A stretch of DNA of 64,000 nt from Clostridia bacterium (GCA_910575245.1 CAJTEN010000016.1:1-64000), one strand, 5' to 3'. Shown: positions 29,287 to 38,542, numbered from the stretch's first letter. Made by a program: numbers and translations. Notes: generated by a model not told the origin, from the letters alone.

Positions 29287-30148
29287 AGAGAAATTTTTGA
29301 TGGAATTGAGAGCACATCTCAGCATATTGGAGAATCAGGAGCAGGAAGATATTCTGGCGGAATACGCACAGCATATTGATATGAAGATGCAGAAGGGATT
29401 GAGTGAGGAGGAGGCCATACGGGACTTCGGGCCCATGCAGGATTTGGCTGCAGAGATTCTGGAAGCCTATCATGTGAAGCCGGAATTCCGAAAGAAAGGT
29501 ATTGTGCTGAAACTGCCGGAACTTGGGGTGAAGCAGACGGAGCATGGAGAATCTGCCTTAAGACGAGGAATTGACTTGGTGGGAAAGAAGCTGAAGGGCG
29601 CCGCTGGGGGCATCCGGAATGGTTTTCGGTGGCTTGTCACGAAATGTTTTGCGGCAGGCCGATGGCTTATGAAGCCCTTTACAGGAAGAAAGAGAAAAGC
29701 AGGCGGGGGCACAGAGGAGAATGGTATTGATAATATGAACGAGTTGAATTCCATGAGTAAGATTAATATAGAAGAAACAGGGAGACGCAGAGGACGGATA
29801 GCAGATTTTGGCAGGGCAGCAGGGCGGGGAATAATGACATTATGGAAATGGTTTCTTAATTTCTGTGTTTTCTGCTTGAAGTTAATGTGGAATGCGGGAT
29901 GGCTGCTGCTTTCCCTGTTCTATGCATGTATGGTCATGATTACACTGATGGGAGCGGGAGCAATCCCGGTGCTTTTGGTACAGGGCTATCCGCTTATAGG
30001 CATCTTCATGATCTGTCTGGGAGGACTTCTCTGCCTGGGTACGCTTTCCTGCGGCGCATTCAGTATGCTGATCAGAAATAAGAAGGACAAGAAGAACGAA
30101 GATTCGGAGAAGAACGACGAGGAGGTATCATATGAGCAGACTGCATAA
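29279..30148 (+). CDS. DUF1700 (HAAS-domain) membrane protein
   Basis: A 289-residue protein. Residues 1-65 (EKFLMELRAHLSILENQEQE and AEYAQHIDMKMQKGLSEEEA and a DFGP turn) match the HAAS/DUF1700 signalling domain that accompanies PadR regulators. A long basic linker follows, then two or three hydrophobic segments near residues 190-270. The family is thought to pass a membrane signal to the PadR partner; the ligand is unknown. The C-terminus is strongly charged and overlaps the next gene by 17 bases. Three genes (PadR, DUF1700, membrane-anchored protein) thus form one coupled unit. Confidence 0.85.
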   Translation: MNKEKFLMELRAHLSILENQEQEDILAEYAQHIDMKMQKGLSEEEAIRDFGPMQDLAAEILEAYHVKPEFRKKGIVLKLPELGVKQTEHGESALRRGIDLVGKKLKGAAGGIRNGFRWLVTKCFAAGRWLMKPFTGRKRKAGGGTEENGIDNMNELNSMSKINIEETGRRRGRIADFGRAAGRGIMTLWKWFLNFCVFCLKLMWNAGWLLLSLFYACMVMITLMGAGAIPVLLVQGYPLIGIFMICLGGLLCLGTLSCGAFSMLIRNKKDKKNEDSEKNDEEVSYEQTA

Positions 30149-30635
30149 GAGATTGATTGTTGTGTTTTGTTTAGGAGTATTGCTGTGCGGAGTTGGGGCA
30201 GGAGTTGCATTTACAGAGTTTAGTGCGCTTACCTATGGAGGCCGGCAGATCCTGGGTGATCCGGACATGCGGACAGAGAATTTCGATGTGGAATTTGAGG
30301 CCGGTGAAGAGGCGAGGAAAGTCTGGGGTGTGGGAGTGAGTGACATTATGCTCCAGATAGATGACAGTGTGCCCAGGGGCACCGTACGCTTTTGCGCTAC
30401 ATACAATGCGGAGCGAATTAAACCGTATGCCTACTGGTCGGAAGAAGAGGGTATTGTTTTTTCCTGGTACAGAAAGAATCATGACGATGAGATGGCCCTG
30501 ATGATGGAGGCAAAGGATGTGGTTCTCAGGAATCTGAAGGAGGGTAAAATCATCTCGGTTGACACAATAGGTCTGGAGAAGGTGATCGTACTGGTCAATT
30601 CTGAGAATGAGGATGATGTAAGACTGCTGTATTAG
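30132..30635 (+). CDS. Membrane-anchored protein of the PadR/DUF1700 unit
   Basis: The 167-residue protein starts at an ATG with GAGGAGG upstream and overlaps the DUF1700 gene. One N-terminal hydrophobic helix (about 8-28) precedes an extracytoplasmic domain of about 135 residues, which has alternating hydrophobic residues and looks like a beta-rich fold. In related cassettes this place is taken by DUF4097-type putative adhesin domains, and this protein may be a short, diverged version. No catalytic residues are apparent. Confidence 0.65.
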   Translation: MSRLHKRLIVVFCLGVLLCGVGAGVAFTEFSALTYGGRQILGDPDMRTENFDVEFEAGEEARKVWGVGVSDIMLQIDDSVPRGTVRFCATYNAERIKPYAYWSEEEGIVFSWYRKNHDDEMALMMEAKDVVLRNLKEGKIISVDTIGLEKVIVLVNSENEDDVRLLY

Positions 30636-30648
30636 ACGAGGTATTGCT

Positions 30649-30759
30649 ATGAGAAAATGGGCGCTGTTTTTGGCGGGAGCATTACTGGCAGGCACGCTGG
30701 GCACAAGCGCCCTTGATATTTATCATAGATGTGGATATAATGATAGAAAATTCCTATAG
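30649..30759 (+). CDS. Short signal-peptide-like ORF, possibly a remnant
   Basis: Thirty-six codons start 13 bases after the previous stop, with GAGG before the ATG. The product begins MRKWALFLAGALLAGTLGTSA, which looks like an export signal or one membrane helix, and ends after a short hydrophilic tail. It may be a real small membrane protein of the PadR unit or the N-terminal stump of a lost exported protein. It is too short to decide. Confidence 0.35.
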   Translation: MRKWALFLAGALLAGTLGTSALDIYHRCGYNDRKFL

Positions 30760-30795
30760 TACATATCAGGCTGATAAAGGAGGTATTATCACATT

Positions 30796-32349
30796 ATGAA
30801 GAAATTGGAGAAGAAATATCTGATCCCCGGCATAGTACTTTTGCTCTGGCTGGGGATTTTTTCTTTTGTTAATGGAAACTGCCAGTCGTTCTGGGCGGAT
30901 GAACTGGCGTCAATAGGATTTATAAGAAATGGGCTCAGCATACCGGAAGTGCTGAACACTTATTTGTATCGGGAGAATAATCTTCCGATGTATCCGATGC
31001 TCTTGTATGTGCTCTACAGGATTATGCCTTATGGAGAACAGTTTCTTCTGATTCCCTCCATATTGTTCTGCATGGCAGGAGTCATCCTTCTGGCAATGAC
31101 TGCAGGTAAGCTGAAAGGGAAAAGAGCCGGATTTATCGTACTGTGTATGGGCGTATCGTCAGGCATTCTGATCTGGCAGGCAGCATGGGAGATACGCTGC
31201 TATGCAATGGTATTTCTGCTTTCTGCATTTGTACTTTATACATTTATCGGCAAATATCTTGAGCCGGGCAAAAAACAGATGATCTTCTTCGGCATAGCGG
31301 TTGGGCTCTGCTTATGGACCCATTGGTTTGCGTGCATTCTGCTTGCCTTTTACGGGATGGCAGATCTGTTGATGGTGATTCTGCGTAAGATTTCATGGAA
31401 GCAGCTGTTATGTTATGTTCCCGGATGTCTGCTCTATTTTCCTTGGCTGCTGGCATCTTTTTATTATAAAAGCTGGGGACTCGATAATTATTGGAGTGAT
31501 GTGCCGGGATGGAAAAATACGTTATGGACGGTGCTGTTCTATCTCAATGGAAATCACCTGTTATGGTATATATGCCTGCTTACCGGAGCACTGCTTTGCG
31601 TGGGCGCCTTGCGGTATATGCGCAGACCTGCTTCGGAGGAGAAGGTCAGAGTGATGATGGCGGCATTCAGCGTGGCGGTGGCCGGATGGGTGATTGGAGT
31701 AGTATTTGTATTCAGCCGCTATATCTATCCGGAAGGCGGATTGTTTGTGGAAAGGTATTTTACCGTGGTACAGCCGCAGATTTTGCTGGTGACGGCACTG
31801 GGACTTGACTATATCCTTGATCTGGCAGACCGGCTTGCCACATCAGCGAAGCTGAAAAGCGCATTGCCTGCCAGGGTATCTGCATGGGTAATCCGGGTGG
31901 CAGTGATCCTGATACTGGCGTCAGCCTTTGTCACTTGTTATCGTGATTCTTATAGAGCAATCAGAAAACCACTGGAGCCTTACCGGGAGGCGGCGGATTA
32001 CCTGATCGAAGAGCAGGGGATATGGGATGATAAGTCATTGTTTCTGGGGTCGAATGAATTCTGCGCATTGGATGGCTTTGTTCATTATTATTTTGAAAAA
32101 AGAGGATATGAACCGCCGGCGCATGTTGTGGACAGTATGGTCCATAGTGAGCAGGAAACCAGATTTTATCAGAATTATGCGCAGTTGTCCAAAGAACAGC
32201 TGTTATCCTATGACAGAGTCTATTGTCTGAGGATTCATATGGATGTGGATGATGCTATGAAACAGATTCTTGATGATTATTATGTTCAGGTACAGACGAA
32301 GGAGGAGAACGGAGTCGAGATATGGGAGCGTAAGGACCGGATATCCTGA
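30796..32349 (+). CDS. GT-C (GT39/ArnT-like) glycosyltransferase
   Basis: A 517-residue protein with about ten membrane helices starts at an ATG with AAGGAGG upstream. The first extracytoplasmic loop carries SFWADELASIGFIRNG, the acidic motif seen in PMT/GT39-like enzymes, and a second loop reads YRENNLPMYPMLLYVLYRIMP, as in this group (N-N-x-P-M/L-Y). Such enzymes use polyprenyl-phosphate sugars outside the membrane. The C-terminal 120 residues form a soluble extracytoplasmic part. It is a single gene, not next to a sugar-lipid synthase. It differs from the phase-variable GT-C gene at 22090 and has no poly-G tract. Confidence 0.75.
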   Translation: MKKLEKKYLIPGIVLLLWLGIFSFVNGNCQSFWADELASIGFIRNGLSIPEVLNTYLYRENNLPMYPMLLYVLYRIMPYGEQFLLIPSILFCMAGVILLAMTAGKLKGKRAGFIVLCMGVSSGILIWQAAWEIRCYAMVFLLSAFVLYTFIGKYLEPGKKQMIFFGIAVGLCLWTHWFACILLAFYGMADLLMVILRKISWKQLLCYVPGCLLYFPWLLASFYYKSWGLDNYWSDVPGWKNTLWTVLFYLNGNHLLWYICLLTGALLCVGALRYMRRPASEEKVRVMMAAFSVAVAGWVIGVVFVFSRYIYPEGGLFVERYFTVVQPQILLVTALGLDYILDLADRLATSAKLKSALPARVSAWVIRVAVILILASAFVTCYRDSYRAIRKPLEPYREAADYLIEEQGIWDDKSLFLGSNEFCALDGFVHYYFEKRGYEPPAHVVDSMVHSEQETRFYQNYAQLSKEQLLSYDRVYCLRIHMDVDDAMKQILDDYYVQVQTKEENGVEIWERKDRIS

Positions 32350-32380
32350 ACTGTTGCTCTATATAGTAACTGTTCAGCCA
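32347..32380. repeat. Head-to-head REP-like motifs after the GT-C gene
   Basis: TGAACTGTTGCT and AGTAACTGTTCA form an imperfect inverted pair that starts at the stop codon of the preceding gene. The right half, GTAACTGTTCAGCC (32366-32379), is nearly the same as the outer arm of the large palindromic element (GTAACAGTTCAGCC at 3778-3791). Confidence 0.5.
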
Positions 32381-32488
32381 TCCGGCTTTCCTGGCACGCT
32401 ATATATTCTTAAGGTACAAATATGATGGAATTTTATAAGTTAATTTGCTATACTTAAAACACTTATGATAAAACGGAGGAATAGAGAA

Positions 32489-33847
32489 GTGGAAAGAGAG
32501 AGACTTGGCTCACGGATGGGTTTTATCCTGCTCTCAGCGGGATGTGCGATCGGAATCGGGAATGTGTGGAGGTTTCCGTATATTGCCGGCATGTATGGAG
32601 GCGGGATGTTTGTATTGTTTTATCTGTTTTTTCTGGTCGCTATGGGCGTGCCTGTCATGACGATGGAATTCGCGGTAGGCCGTGCCAGCAGGAAGAGCGT
32701 GATAAAGAGCTTCGCGGAACTGGAGAAGCCGGGGCAGAAGTGGCATTTGAACGGTTATCTTGGCATGGCGGGCAATTATCTTCTCATGATGTTCTATACC
32801 ACTGTGGCAGGATGGATGCTGTACTATTTTTATCAGATGCTTACCGGAAAGTTCATCGGTAAGGACAAGGAACAGGTGGCGGGAATGTTCCAGGGTATGC
32901 TGGAAAGTCCGCAGATCCTGACAACAGTCATGGTGATTATTGTGGTGGCGGGCATTCTGGTCTGCTCTTTCGGACTGCAGAAGGGTGTTGAGAGAATCAC
33001 GAAGGTTATGATGACGCTTCTTTTGGTGATCATCGTGATACTGGCAGTGCGCGGCATGACGCTGGAAGGCGGCGTAGAAGGATTGAAATTCTACCTGCTT
33101 CCCGATGTTCAGAGGATGAAGGACGTAGGAGTCCTGCAGACAGTTACGGCAGCCATGAATCAGGCATTCTTCACGCTGAGTCTGGGAATCGGCGCTATGG
33201 CCATATTCGGCAGCTATATTGATAAGAAGCGCACACTGCTTGGAGAATCCGTAAATATTGCGATTCTGGATACCTTTGTTGCGTTCGTTTCAGGCCTGAT
33301 CATTTTCCCCACCTGTTTTGCCTTTGATATCAGCCCGGATATGGGACCCAGCCTGATCTTTATTACGCTGCCGAATATTTTCAATCATATGGCAGGCGGC
33401 CGGATCTGGGGGACATTATTCTTTGTATTCATGACCTTTGCGGCATTCTCTACGATACTGGCGGTATTCGAGAATATTATATCCTGCGGAATGGATCTGT
33501 TTCACTTAAGCCGTAAGAAATCATGCATAGTCAACCTGGTGGCGCTTATTGTACTGTCACTGCCCTGTGTGTTCGGGTATAATATTTGGTCTGCGTTCCA
33601 GCCGATGGGAGCAGGAAGCGCGGTGCTGGATCTGGAAGATTTCATGGTCAGCAACGTGATCCTGCCGATCGGATCGCTGATCTATCTGCTGTTCTGTGTG
33701 ACAAGATACGGCTGGGGATTCGACAAATACCTGGAGGAAGCCAATACGGGAGAGGGATTGAAAATACCAGGAGGAATCCGGGTTTATGTGACGTATATTC
33801 TGCCGGTGCTGTTGATCTTCCTGATCGTGAAAGGATGGATCGGGTAG
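32489..33847 (+). CDS. Sodium-dependent transporter (SNF/NSS family)
   Basis: A 452-residue symporter with about eleven to twelve helices. The first helix carries the family signature GFILLSAGCAIGIGNVWRFPY; the unwound middle of this helix binds sodium and substrate. TM6 with NQAFFTLSLGIGAMAIFGSY is also typical. Members take up amino acids or related amines with sodium. GGAGGA (32475-32480) is eight bases before a GTG at 32489, which I take as the start; an ATG at 32465 would lie upstream of that site. It stands as a single gene, followed by a LURP-one-type gene after a 69-base gap. Substrate not assigned. Confidence 0.9.
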   Translation: MERERLGSRMGFILLSAGCAIGIGNVWRFPYIAGMYGGGMFVLFYLFFLVAMGVPVMTMEFAVGRASRKSVIKSFAELEKPGQKWHLNGYLGMAGNYLLMMFYTTVAGWMLYYFYQMLTGKFIGKDKEQVAGMFQGMLESPQILTTVMVIIVVAGILVCSFGLQKGVERITKVMMTLLLVIIVILAVRGMTLEGGVEGLKFYLLPDVQRMKDVGVLQTVTAAMNQAFFTLSLGIGAMAIFGSYIDKKRTLLGESVNIAILDTFVAFVSGLIIFPTCFAFDISPDMGPSLIFITLPNIFNHMAGGRIWGTLFFVFMTFAAFSTILAVFENIISCGMDLFHLSRKKSCIVNLVALIVLSLPCVFGYNIWSAFQPMGAGSAVLDLEDFMVSNVILPIGSLIYLLFCVTRYGWGFDKYLEEANTGEGLKIPGGIRVYVTYILPVLLIFLIVKGWIG

Positions 33848-33916
33848 TCCGCCGATGAAGCGGATGACAACAATGTGGCTTGGATCATATAGCCGGAAAA
33901 GAAAGGGAAAGCAGTC

Positions 33917-34390
33917 ATGAAATTATTGATCAAACAGAGAGTATTCTCATGGACGGATACCTACGATGTATATGACGAGGACGGTAATGCGAAGTATTTT
34001 GTCAAGGCTGAGTTTCTCACATTAGGGCATCGGCTCCATGTCTATGATACATCGCGCAATGAGGTGGGAGTGATCAGACAGAAGCTGATGACACTGCTTC
34101 CTGCTTTTGAGATCGAAGCCGGAGGCGTGATCCGGGGAAGAATAGAAAAGCAGTTTACGCTGTTTCGGCCTAAATATGAAGTGGATTTCAACGGCTGGCG
34201 TGCAGAAGGAGATTTCCTTGGGTGGGATTATGATGTATATTCCGGATGCAGCGCGGTGATTCATATCTCCAAACAATTATTCCGCTGGGGAGATACTTAT
34301 GTGATCGATTTTGTGAATCCGGCGGATGAACTGATGGGGCTTCTGCTGGTGATTGCGATAGACGCTGCGAACTGTACGGATGGGAATTGA
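33917..34390 (+). CDS. LURP-one-related (LOR/YxjI-type) protein
   Basis: The 157-residue protein has the tubby-like barrel pattern of the LURP-one family: KQRVFSWTDTYDVYDEDGN, then FVKAEFLTLGHRLHVYD and IRQKLMTLLPAFEIE, and a C-terminal VIDFVNPADELMGLLLVIAI helix that would fill the barrel. There is no signal peptide. Members are widespread in Firmicutes and their biochemical role is unknown; a link to membranes or scramblase-like folds has been proposed. AAAGGGAAAG precedes the ATG. Confidence 0.75.
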   Translation: MKLLIKQRVFSWTDTYDVYDEDGNAKYFVKAEFLTLGHRLHVYDTSRNEVGVIRQKLMTLLPAFEIEAGGVIRGRIEKQFTLFRPKYEVDFNGWRAEGDFLGWDYDVYSGCSAVIHISKQLFRWGDTYVIDFVNPADELMGLLLVIAIDAANCTDGN

Positions 34391-34455
34391 AGAAGCCCAT
34401 TCCGAATCGTACTGCCATACTACTGTAAAATCATGGTATTAAAAGAAGGAGATTT

Positions 34456-34470
34456 ATGTTAAACTTATAG
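34456..34470 (+). other. Four-codon mini-ORF behind a strong ribosome-binding site
   Basis: GAAGGAGATTT is followed directly by ATG-TTA-AAC-TTA-TAG. Such a short frame could be a leader, the stump of a lost gene or chance. It lies 100 bases upstream of the cytidylate-kinase-like gene. Confidence 0.2.
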
Positions 34471-34568
34471 TATACAGACCGGGTTTGGATTGGTAAGCCG
34501 CGGGTTTGATAACCGGATGCAGCGGCAGGGGCAGAGATCTTATAGTAAAACGGGAAGGAGAAGGGCTT

Positions 34569-35201
34569 ATGGACAATTATGTGATTACAATCGCACGCGG
34601 GTTTGGCAGCGGAGGCAAGGCGATCGGTACGCAGCTTGCAAAAGAACTGGGGATTTCATGCTATGCGCAGCAGTTGATCGATATGGCATCCGAGTACAGC
34701 GGCATTAACAAGCAGCTGTTCGCCGAAGTAGATGAGAAACTGAGAGGAAGTTATCTCATGAAACATCTGATCAAGATTCCTTACACCTATGTGGTTGAGC
34801 CGAGCGATAAGGAGTTTACATCAGATATTAATCTGTTCAATATCCAGTCTGAAATGATCAGGGAACTTGCCAGGACGGAATCCTGTGTGGTGATTGGCAA
34901 ATGTGCGGATTACATTCTGAGAGAAGAACCGAACGTGATCAGCGTTTACGTGGAAGCGCCGGAAAAAGATTGTATAGCGACTGTTATGGACAGAATGCAG
35001 GTGACTGAGAGCAGAGCAAAGGAACTTGTACACAAGACGGATAAGTACCGTTCAGACTATTACCGGTATTATACGAGAGGAAGGGATTGGAAAAATGCAT
35101 TAAATTACGATTTGACATTGAACAGTTCCAAAGCCGGCTGGGATAATTGTGTAAAATTGATCAAAGAGTATCTGCAGATGAAGCTTGGCGTACAGCTGTA
35201 G
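34569..35201 (+). CDS. Cytidylate-kinase-like family protein
   Basis: A 210-residue P-loop kinase starts at the ATG at 34569 behind GGAGAAGGG. The N-terminus YVITIARGFGSGGKAIGTQLAKELG is the phosphate-binding loop of the cytidylate-kinase-like family (PF13189-type), and the lid region near VTESRAKELVHKTDKYRSDYYRYYTRGRDW matches that group. True CMP kinases have a different lid and a longer NMP domain, so this is probably not the housekeeping Cmk. The substrate is unknown. The upstream part of the same frame (from 34506) has no ribosome-binding site. Confidence 0.8.
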   Translation: MDNYVITIARGFGSGGKAIGTQLAKELGISCYAQQLIDMASEYSGINKQLFAEVDEKLRGSYLMKHLIKIPYTYVVEPSDKEFTSDINLFNIQSEMIRELARTESCVVIGKCADYILREEPNVISVYVEAPEKDCIATVMDRMQVTESRAKELVHKTDKYRSDYYRYYTRGRDWKNALNYDLTLNSSKAGWDNCVKLIKEYLQMKLGVQL

Positions 35202-35305
35202 AAGCACAACGGCAAATAAATAAAAAGTGTTATTCAAGAATAAGAGCAGGACTGCAAAATATTAAGTGGCACAGACAATAATTAAAAGATGAAGGAAAGA
35301 TAGCG

Positions 35306-35340
35306 ATAATCCCTTGAAATTCTGAGTTTCAAGGGATTAT
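35306..35340 (+). terminator. Strong hairpin downstream of the kinase-like gene
   Basis: ATAATCCCTTGAAA (35306-35319) pairs perfectly over 14 bases with TTTCAAGGGATTAT (35327-35340) across a 7-base loop. TATTAAAAAAG follows, so the T-run is poor. It may be a terminator of low efficiency or a processing site. Confidence 0.5.
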
Positions 35341-35356
35341 TATTAAAAAAGAATAA

Positions 35357-35587
35357 TTATTTACAGATATATTTGATTTAGAAAAGCCAGAATATAACGC
35401 AAGATATTTTATGGGCGCAAAAATCCGTGCAAAGTGGAAAATAACACCGGATTATTTGAGGATAGAGATAGGGGAGTTTTATGAAAAAAAGGGAAAAGCA
35501 AATGTAGTAAATCATGATTTGATGTTTTTGAGCGCTGAAATGTGGCTCATCCTTCTTATGGATTGCCTGGATGAAAAAGTATTGTGA
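35357..35587 (+). pseudogene. Gene remnant with C-terminal coding character
   Basis: An open stretch of 76 codons ends in TGA at 35585. It reads like a real protein (segments such as IFDLEKPEYNARYFMGAKI and LMFLSAEMWLILLMDCLDE), yet the only ATG (35411) has no ribosome-binding site and would leave 58 residues. The bases are AT-rich. It probably is the 3' end of a lost gene. Nothing else is visible in 35202-35672 apart from the hairpin at 35306. Confidence 0.35.
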
Positions 35588-35672
35588 TGGATAATAGTGC
35601 AATAATCAGCTTTTTATTGTTAGTTGTGTCTGAGGAAATTGTGGCTTGGTAAGGAGAAAGGAACAGAGGTTT

Positions 35673-36704
35673 ATGGAAGATAAAAGATTTGCAATATTGA
35701 TTGATACGGATAATATCTCTTCAAAATATATATCGGCAATTATGGATGAGATGACGAAGCATGGGATCGTAACCTACCGCAGAGCGTACGGAGACTGGAC
35801 AAGTACCCAGGCCAAGGGATGGAAGAATAAACTGATGGAGAATTCCATTACACCGATGCAGCAGTTTTCCAATACGGTAGGAAAGAATGCGACAGATTCT
35901 ACGCTGATCATCGATGCAATGGATATTCTATATACCGGAAACGTGGACGGGTTCTGTATTGTGTCCAGCGACGGTGATTTTACAAGGCTGGCTATCCGGC
36001 TGCGGGAATCCGGCATGAGCGTAGTAGGTATGGGAGAGGAGAAGACGCCCCGATCGTTCCGCACGGCTTGCTCCCAGTTTACCGTGCTGGAGAATCTGAT
36101 CGACGAAGATGAGGAAGAACTGCAGGAAGAGTCGCAGGAGAGTGTGCGCGGGACTGTTCCTGAAGTGCTCCGTGGAGCGGGCACCAAGAGCAAAGGAAAG
36201 AAGGCATCGGCTAAGAAAGCGGCAGAGGTTAAGGAATCAACTTCAATCAGCAAGGAAGTCATAGAGAGCGCTATCATCAATATTATAACAGAGAATGAAA
36301 ATAAGGACAAAGAGACAGGGCTCGGAGAGATTGGAAGCCGGCTGCTGAATAAATACCCGGATTTTGATGTGAGAAATTACGGCTACAGTTTATTGTCGCG
36401 TTTTTTGGAGGAGATTCCGAGCCTTCAGCTCGTTAAGAATAATACGAGGATCAATGTGGAACTGAAGGAGAACCGGGAATCGGAGGACGAGATTATTGAG
36501 CATATCAAGACGATAGTCAGACTGACGGGAAAGAAAGGAATGCGGGTAAATGAGCTGAGCAACAATGTGCACCGCAAATACACTGGTTTCAAACCTAAGA
36601 ATTATGGGTATTCTCAATTTACCAAGTTCCTGCAGGCCATACCGGGACTGGAAATTTACGGAGATGCCAACGCGAAGAAGGTGCGTTTCGGAGAAGAAGA
36701 ATAG
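35673..36704 (+). CDS. NYN-domain nuclease-like protein with two OST-HTH/LOTUS domains
   Basis: A 343-residue protein; AGAGG lies before the ATG at 35673. Residues 1-140 form a PIN-like NYN domain: FAILIDTDNISSKYI, TDSTLIIDAMDILY and VDGFCIVSSDGDFTRLA give the acidic residues of the metal site. A basic Lys/Ser-rich linker (about 165-195) leads to two OST-HTH/LOTUS modules, at about 200-265 and 280-342; both have the FDVRNYGYSLLSRFLEEI / FKPKNYGYSQFTKFLQAI pattern. LOTUS domains bind RNA, including G-rich or G4 RNA in reported cases, and NYN domains cleave RNA. It may be an RNA-processing nuclease. It stands as a single gene. Confidence 0.85.
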   Translation: MEDKRFAILIDTDNISSKYISAIMDEMTKHGIVTYRRAYGDWTSTQAKGWKNKLMENSITPMQQFSNTVGKNATDSTLIIDAMDILYTGNVDGFCIVSSDGDFTRLAIRLRESGMSVVGMGEEKTPRSFRTACSQFTVLENLIDEDEEELQEESQESVRGTVPEVLRGAGTKSKGKKASAKKAAEVKESTSISKEVIESAIINIITENENKDKETGLGEIGSRLLNKYPDFDVRNYGYSLLSRFLEEIPSLQLVKNNTRINVELKENRESEDEIIEHIKTIVRLTGKKGMRVNELSNNVHRKYTGFKPKNYGYSQFTKFLQAIPGLEIYGDANAKKVRFGEEE

Positions 36705-36830
36705 GAACATGTGCCACTGGCACATAGCGCCGTCGGTCAACGATGCCACCGCATCACCTCCCTAATCCGCCTTCTATCATAATATTTCAACAAGGGATTA
36801 AAGAGCCCTGCAGCATTCGTGGAGGTAGAT

Positions 36831-37967
36831 ATGACAAATGCGTCAGAAAAGAAAACGGCCGAATTCAATATGACCTTCTGTATCCTTTCAGCCGTTGCCA
36901 TAATTATGGTAGTGGCAGGGCATCTGGGATACAGCATCATGACATTGGGAGAATTGTTTCCGTACTACTCGTTCCATGTGCCACTGTTCCTGTTTATCTC
37001 CGGCTATTTCTATAAGGAGACAGAGGAGGAGCATCCCTTTGCTTATGTGAAGAAGAAGGCCAGAAGGCTGCTTCTTCCATATTTTATCTGGAATCTTTTT
37101 TATGGGGTGGCCGCATGGCTTTTGCGCAGGTATGGATTTTATATGGGGGAGGGAATCAGTCTTGAAACTCTGTTCCTGGCTCCTTTTATGCATGGGTATC
37201 AGTTTATCTATAATTATGCGGCCTGGTTTGTTCCCGTATTATTTGTCATTGAAATGATGAATCTGCTTATGAGGATTGCCGTGGGCAGGAGCTTGAGAAG
37301 ATTACTTCCTGTTAAGGAAGGGGCGGACAGGCTTGCGGAGTGGGTATTTCTGTTCGGCAGTCTGTTTGTCGGTATGGTGGTGATTTATCTGGCCATTGGC
37401 GGACATGTATGGGGTGATTATAAGGCTCCGGGCAGAATTCTTCTGCTCTACCCCTGCTTTCAGGTGGGACAGTTCTATAAGAAGAGACTGGAGAAGCATG
37501 ATACATTGGGGAACCTGCCTTATTTTGCAATCGTTTTGTCTGTGCAGGCAGCATTGCAGGTCTGCTGTAATGGTCTGGCATTTAGCAGCGTGTGGTGTAC
37601 AGGCTTTGCCAACGGGCCGGTGATTCCTTATGTGACAATTGTGTCAGGCATAGCATTCTGGCTTCGGATTGCCAGAATCATGAAGCCTGTGGCAGAGAAG
37701 AGTAAGGCGGTACGCTGGATCGGGCAGAACACATATACGGTAATGATGCACCATGTGATGATATTTATGCTGATTAAAATGATTATAGCAGCTCTTGCGG
37801 CATTCACCGGAATGTGCGCGGACTTTGACTTCGGACAGTTCTATGCGAACATAGACTATGTCTATCTTGTAAACGGAGCGGAACACTTCAAGATGGTCTA
37901 TCTGGCGGCAGGAGTCGGAGCGCCGCTTGGCGCCCGGTATCTGCTTCTTAATAGGAAAAGAAAATGA
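36831..37967 (+). CDS. Acyltransferase 3 family membrane protein
   Basis: A 378-residue protein with about ten hydrophobic segments begins at the ATG at 36831 with GGAGG five bases before. The first helix ends in VVAGHLGYS (the His of the AT3 family), then FHVPLFLFISGYFYKE and RRLLLPYFIWNLFYG follow as in OafA/WecH-type O-acetyltransferases. TYTVMMHHVMIFMLIK lies near the C-terminus. The enzyme should move acetyl or another acyl group to a sugar or wall polymer across the membrane. It is isolated, so the acceptor is unknown; the polymer of the long operon is one candidate. A small ATGTGCC/GGCACAT hairpin without a T-run lies upstream at 36708-36724. Confidence 0.85.
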   Translation: MTNASEKKTAEFNMTFCILSAVAIIMVVAGHLGYSIMTLGELFPYYSFHVPLFLFISGYFYKETEEEHPFAYVKKKARRLLLPYFIWNLFYGVAAWLLRRYGFYMGEGISLETLFLAPFMHGYQFIYNYAAWFVPVLFVIEMMNLLMRIAVGRSLRRLLPVKEGADRLAEWVFLFGSLFVGMVVIYLAIGGHVWGDYKAPGRILLLYPCFQVGQFYKKRLEKHDTLGNLPYFAIVLSVQAALQVCCNGLAFSSVWCTGFANGPVIPYVTIVSGIAFWLRIARIMKPVAEKSKAVRWIGQNTYTVMMHHVMIFMLIKMIIAALAAFTGMCADFDFGQFYANIDYVYLVNGAEHFKMVYLAAGVGAPLGARYLLLNRKRK

Positions 37968-38070
37968 TTCACTGGGCTTGGCACGCCGATGAGCGAAATG
38001 GAATCCCGGAAAGGCTTAAGATTGCAATATGAAGGGGAGTATGCTACTCTATGAATGTTGAGGATGTGGA

Positions 38071-38499
38071 TTGGCCGGAATCGTCAGAAAGGAACAGGAA
38101 TTGTATCAGAAGTATATAACAGGAATGAACGTAACAGAAGAAGGTGTCATGGTGATATGGGCGCTGGCAGGGCTGTCCCTGCTGGCATTGCTTTTGCTGG
38201 CAGGCTGGTATGGCATTCAGAACCATACGGTCCGGATTTATAATTGGAACGGCAGGCAGTACTGTTATCTGGGACGGGCAGGACTATACCGGGAGGACGG
38301 CGGTTATTCCGTGAAGATGAAAGAGCGGATGGCGGATCTGTCCTATACTACCTTATATCAGATCTGTCCGGCCAGGGGGTTCGTCCGCAGGAACCGCTAC
38401 AGGAACCTGATGCTCTGTGCCGGCGACGAGCGGTGTATGCTGCATGTGGACAGCTGCATGAGGAAGTCCATATATTACAGACACAGATTTAAAATATAG
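38071..38499 (+). CDS. Small single-span membrane protein
   Basis: Up to 142 residues. One strong membrane helix (VMVIWALAGLSLLALLLLAG) is followed by a basic, Cys-containing cytoplasmic or exported domain (IYNWNGRQYCYLGRAGLYRE and so on). The start is uncertain: a TTG at 38071 has GAGGATG seven to ten bases upstream, and an ATG at 38125 has a weak site but would directly precede the helix. The gene is just upstream of the GT2 gene at 38543. No family was recognised. Confidence 0.55.
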   Translation: MAGIVRKEQELYQKYITGMNVTEEGVMVIWALAGLSLLALLLLAGWYGIQNHTVRIYNWNGRQYCYLGRAGLYREDGGYSVKMKERMADLSYTTLYQICPARGFVRRNRYRNLMLCAGDERCMLHVDSCMRKSIYYRHRFKI

Positions 38500-38542
38500 A
38501 AAAGATTCATAAATGTAAGCTTCAGGAAAGGGAAGGAATAGT

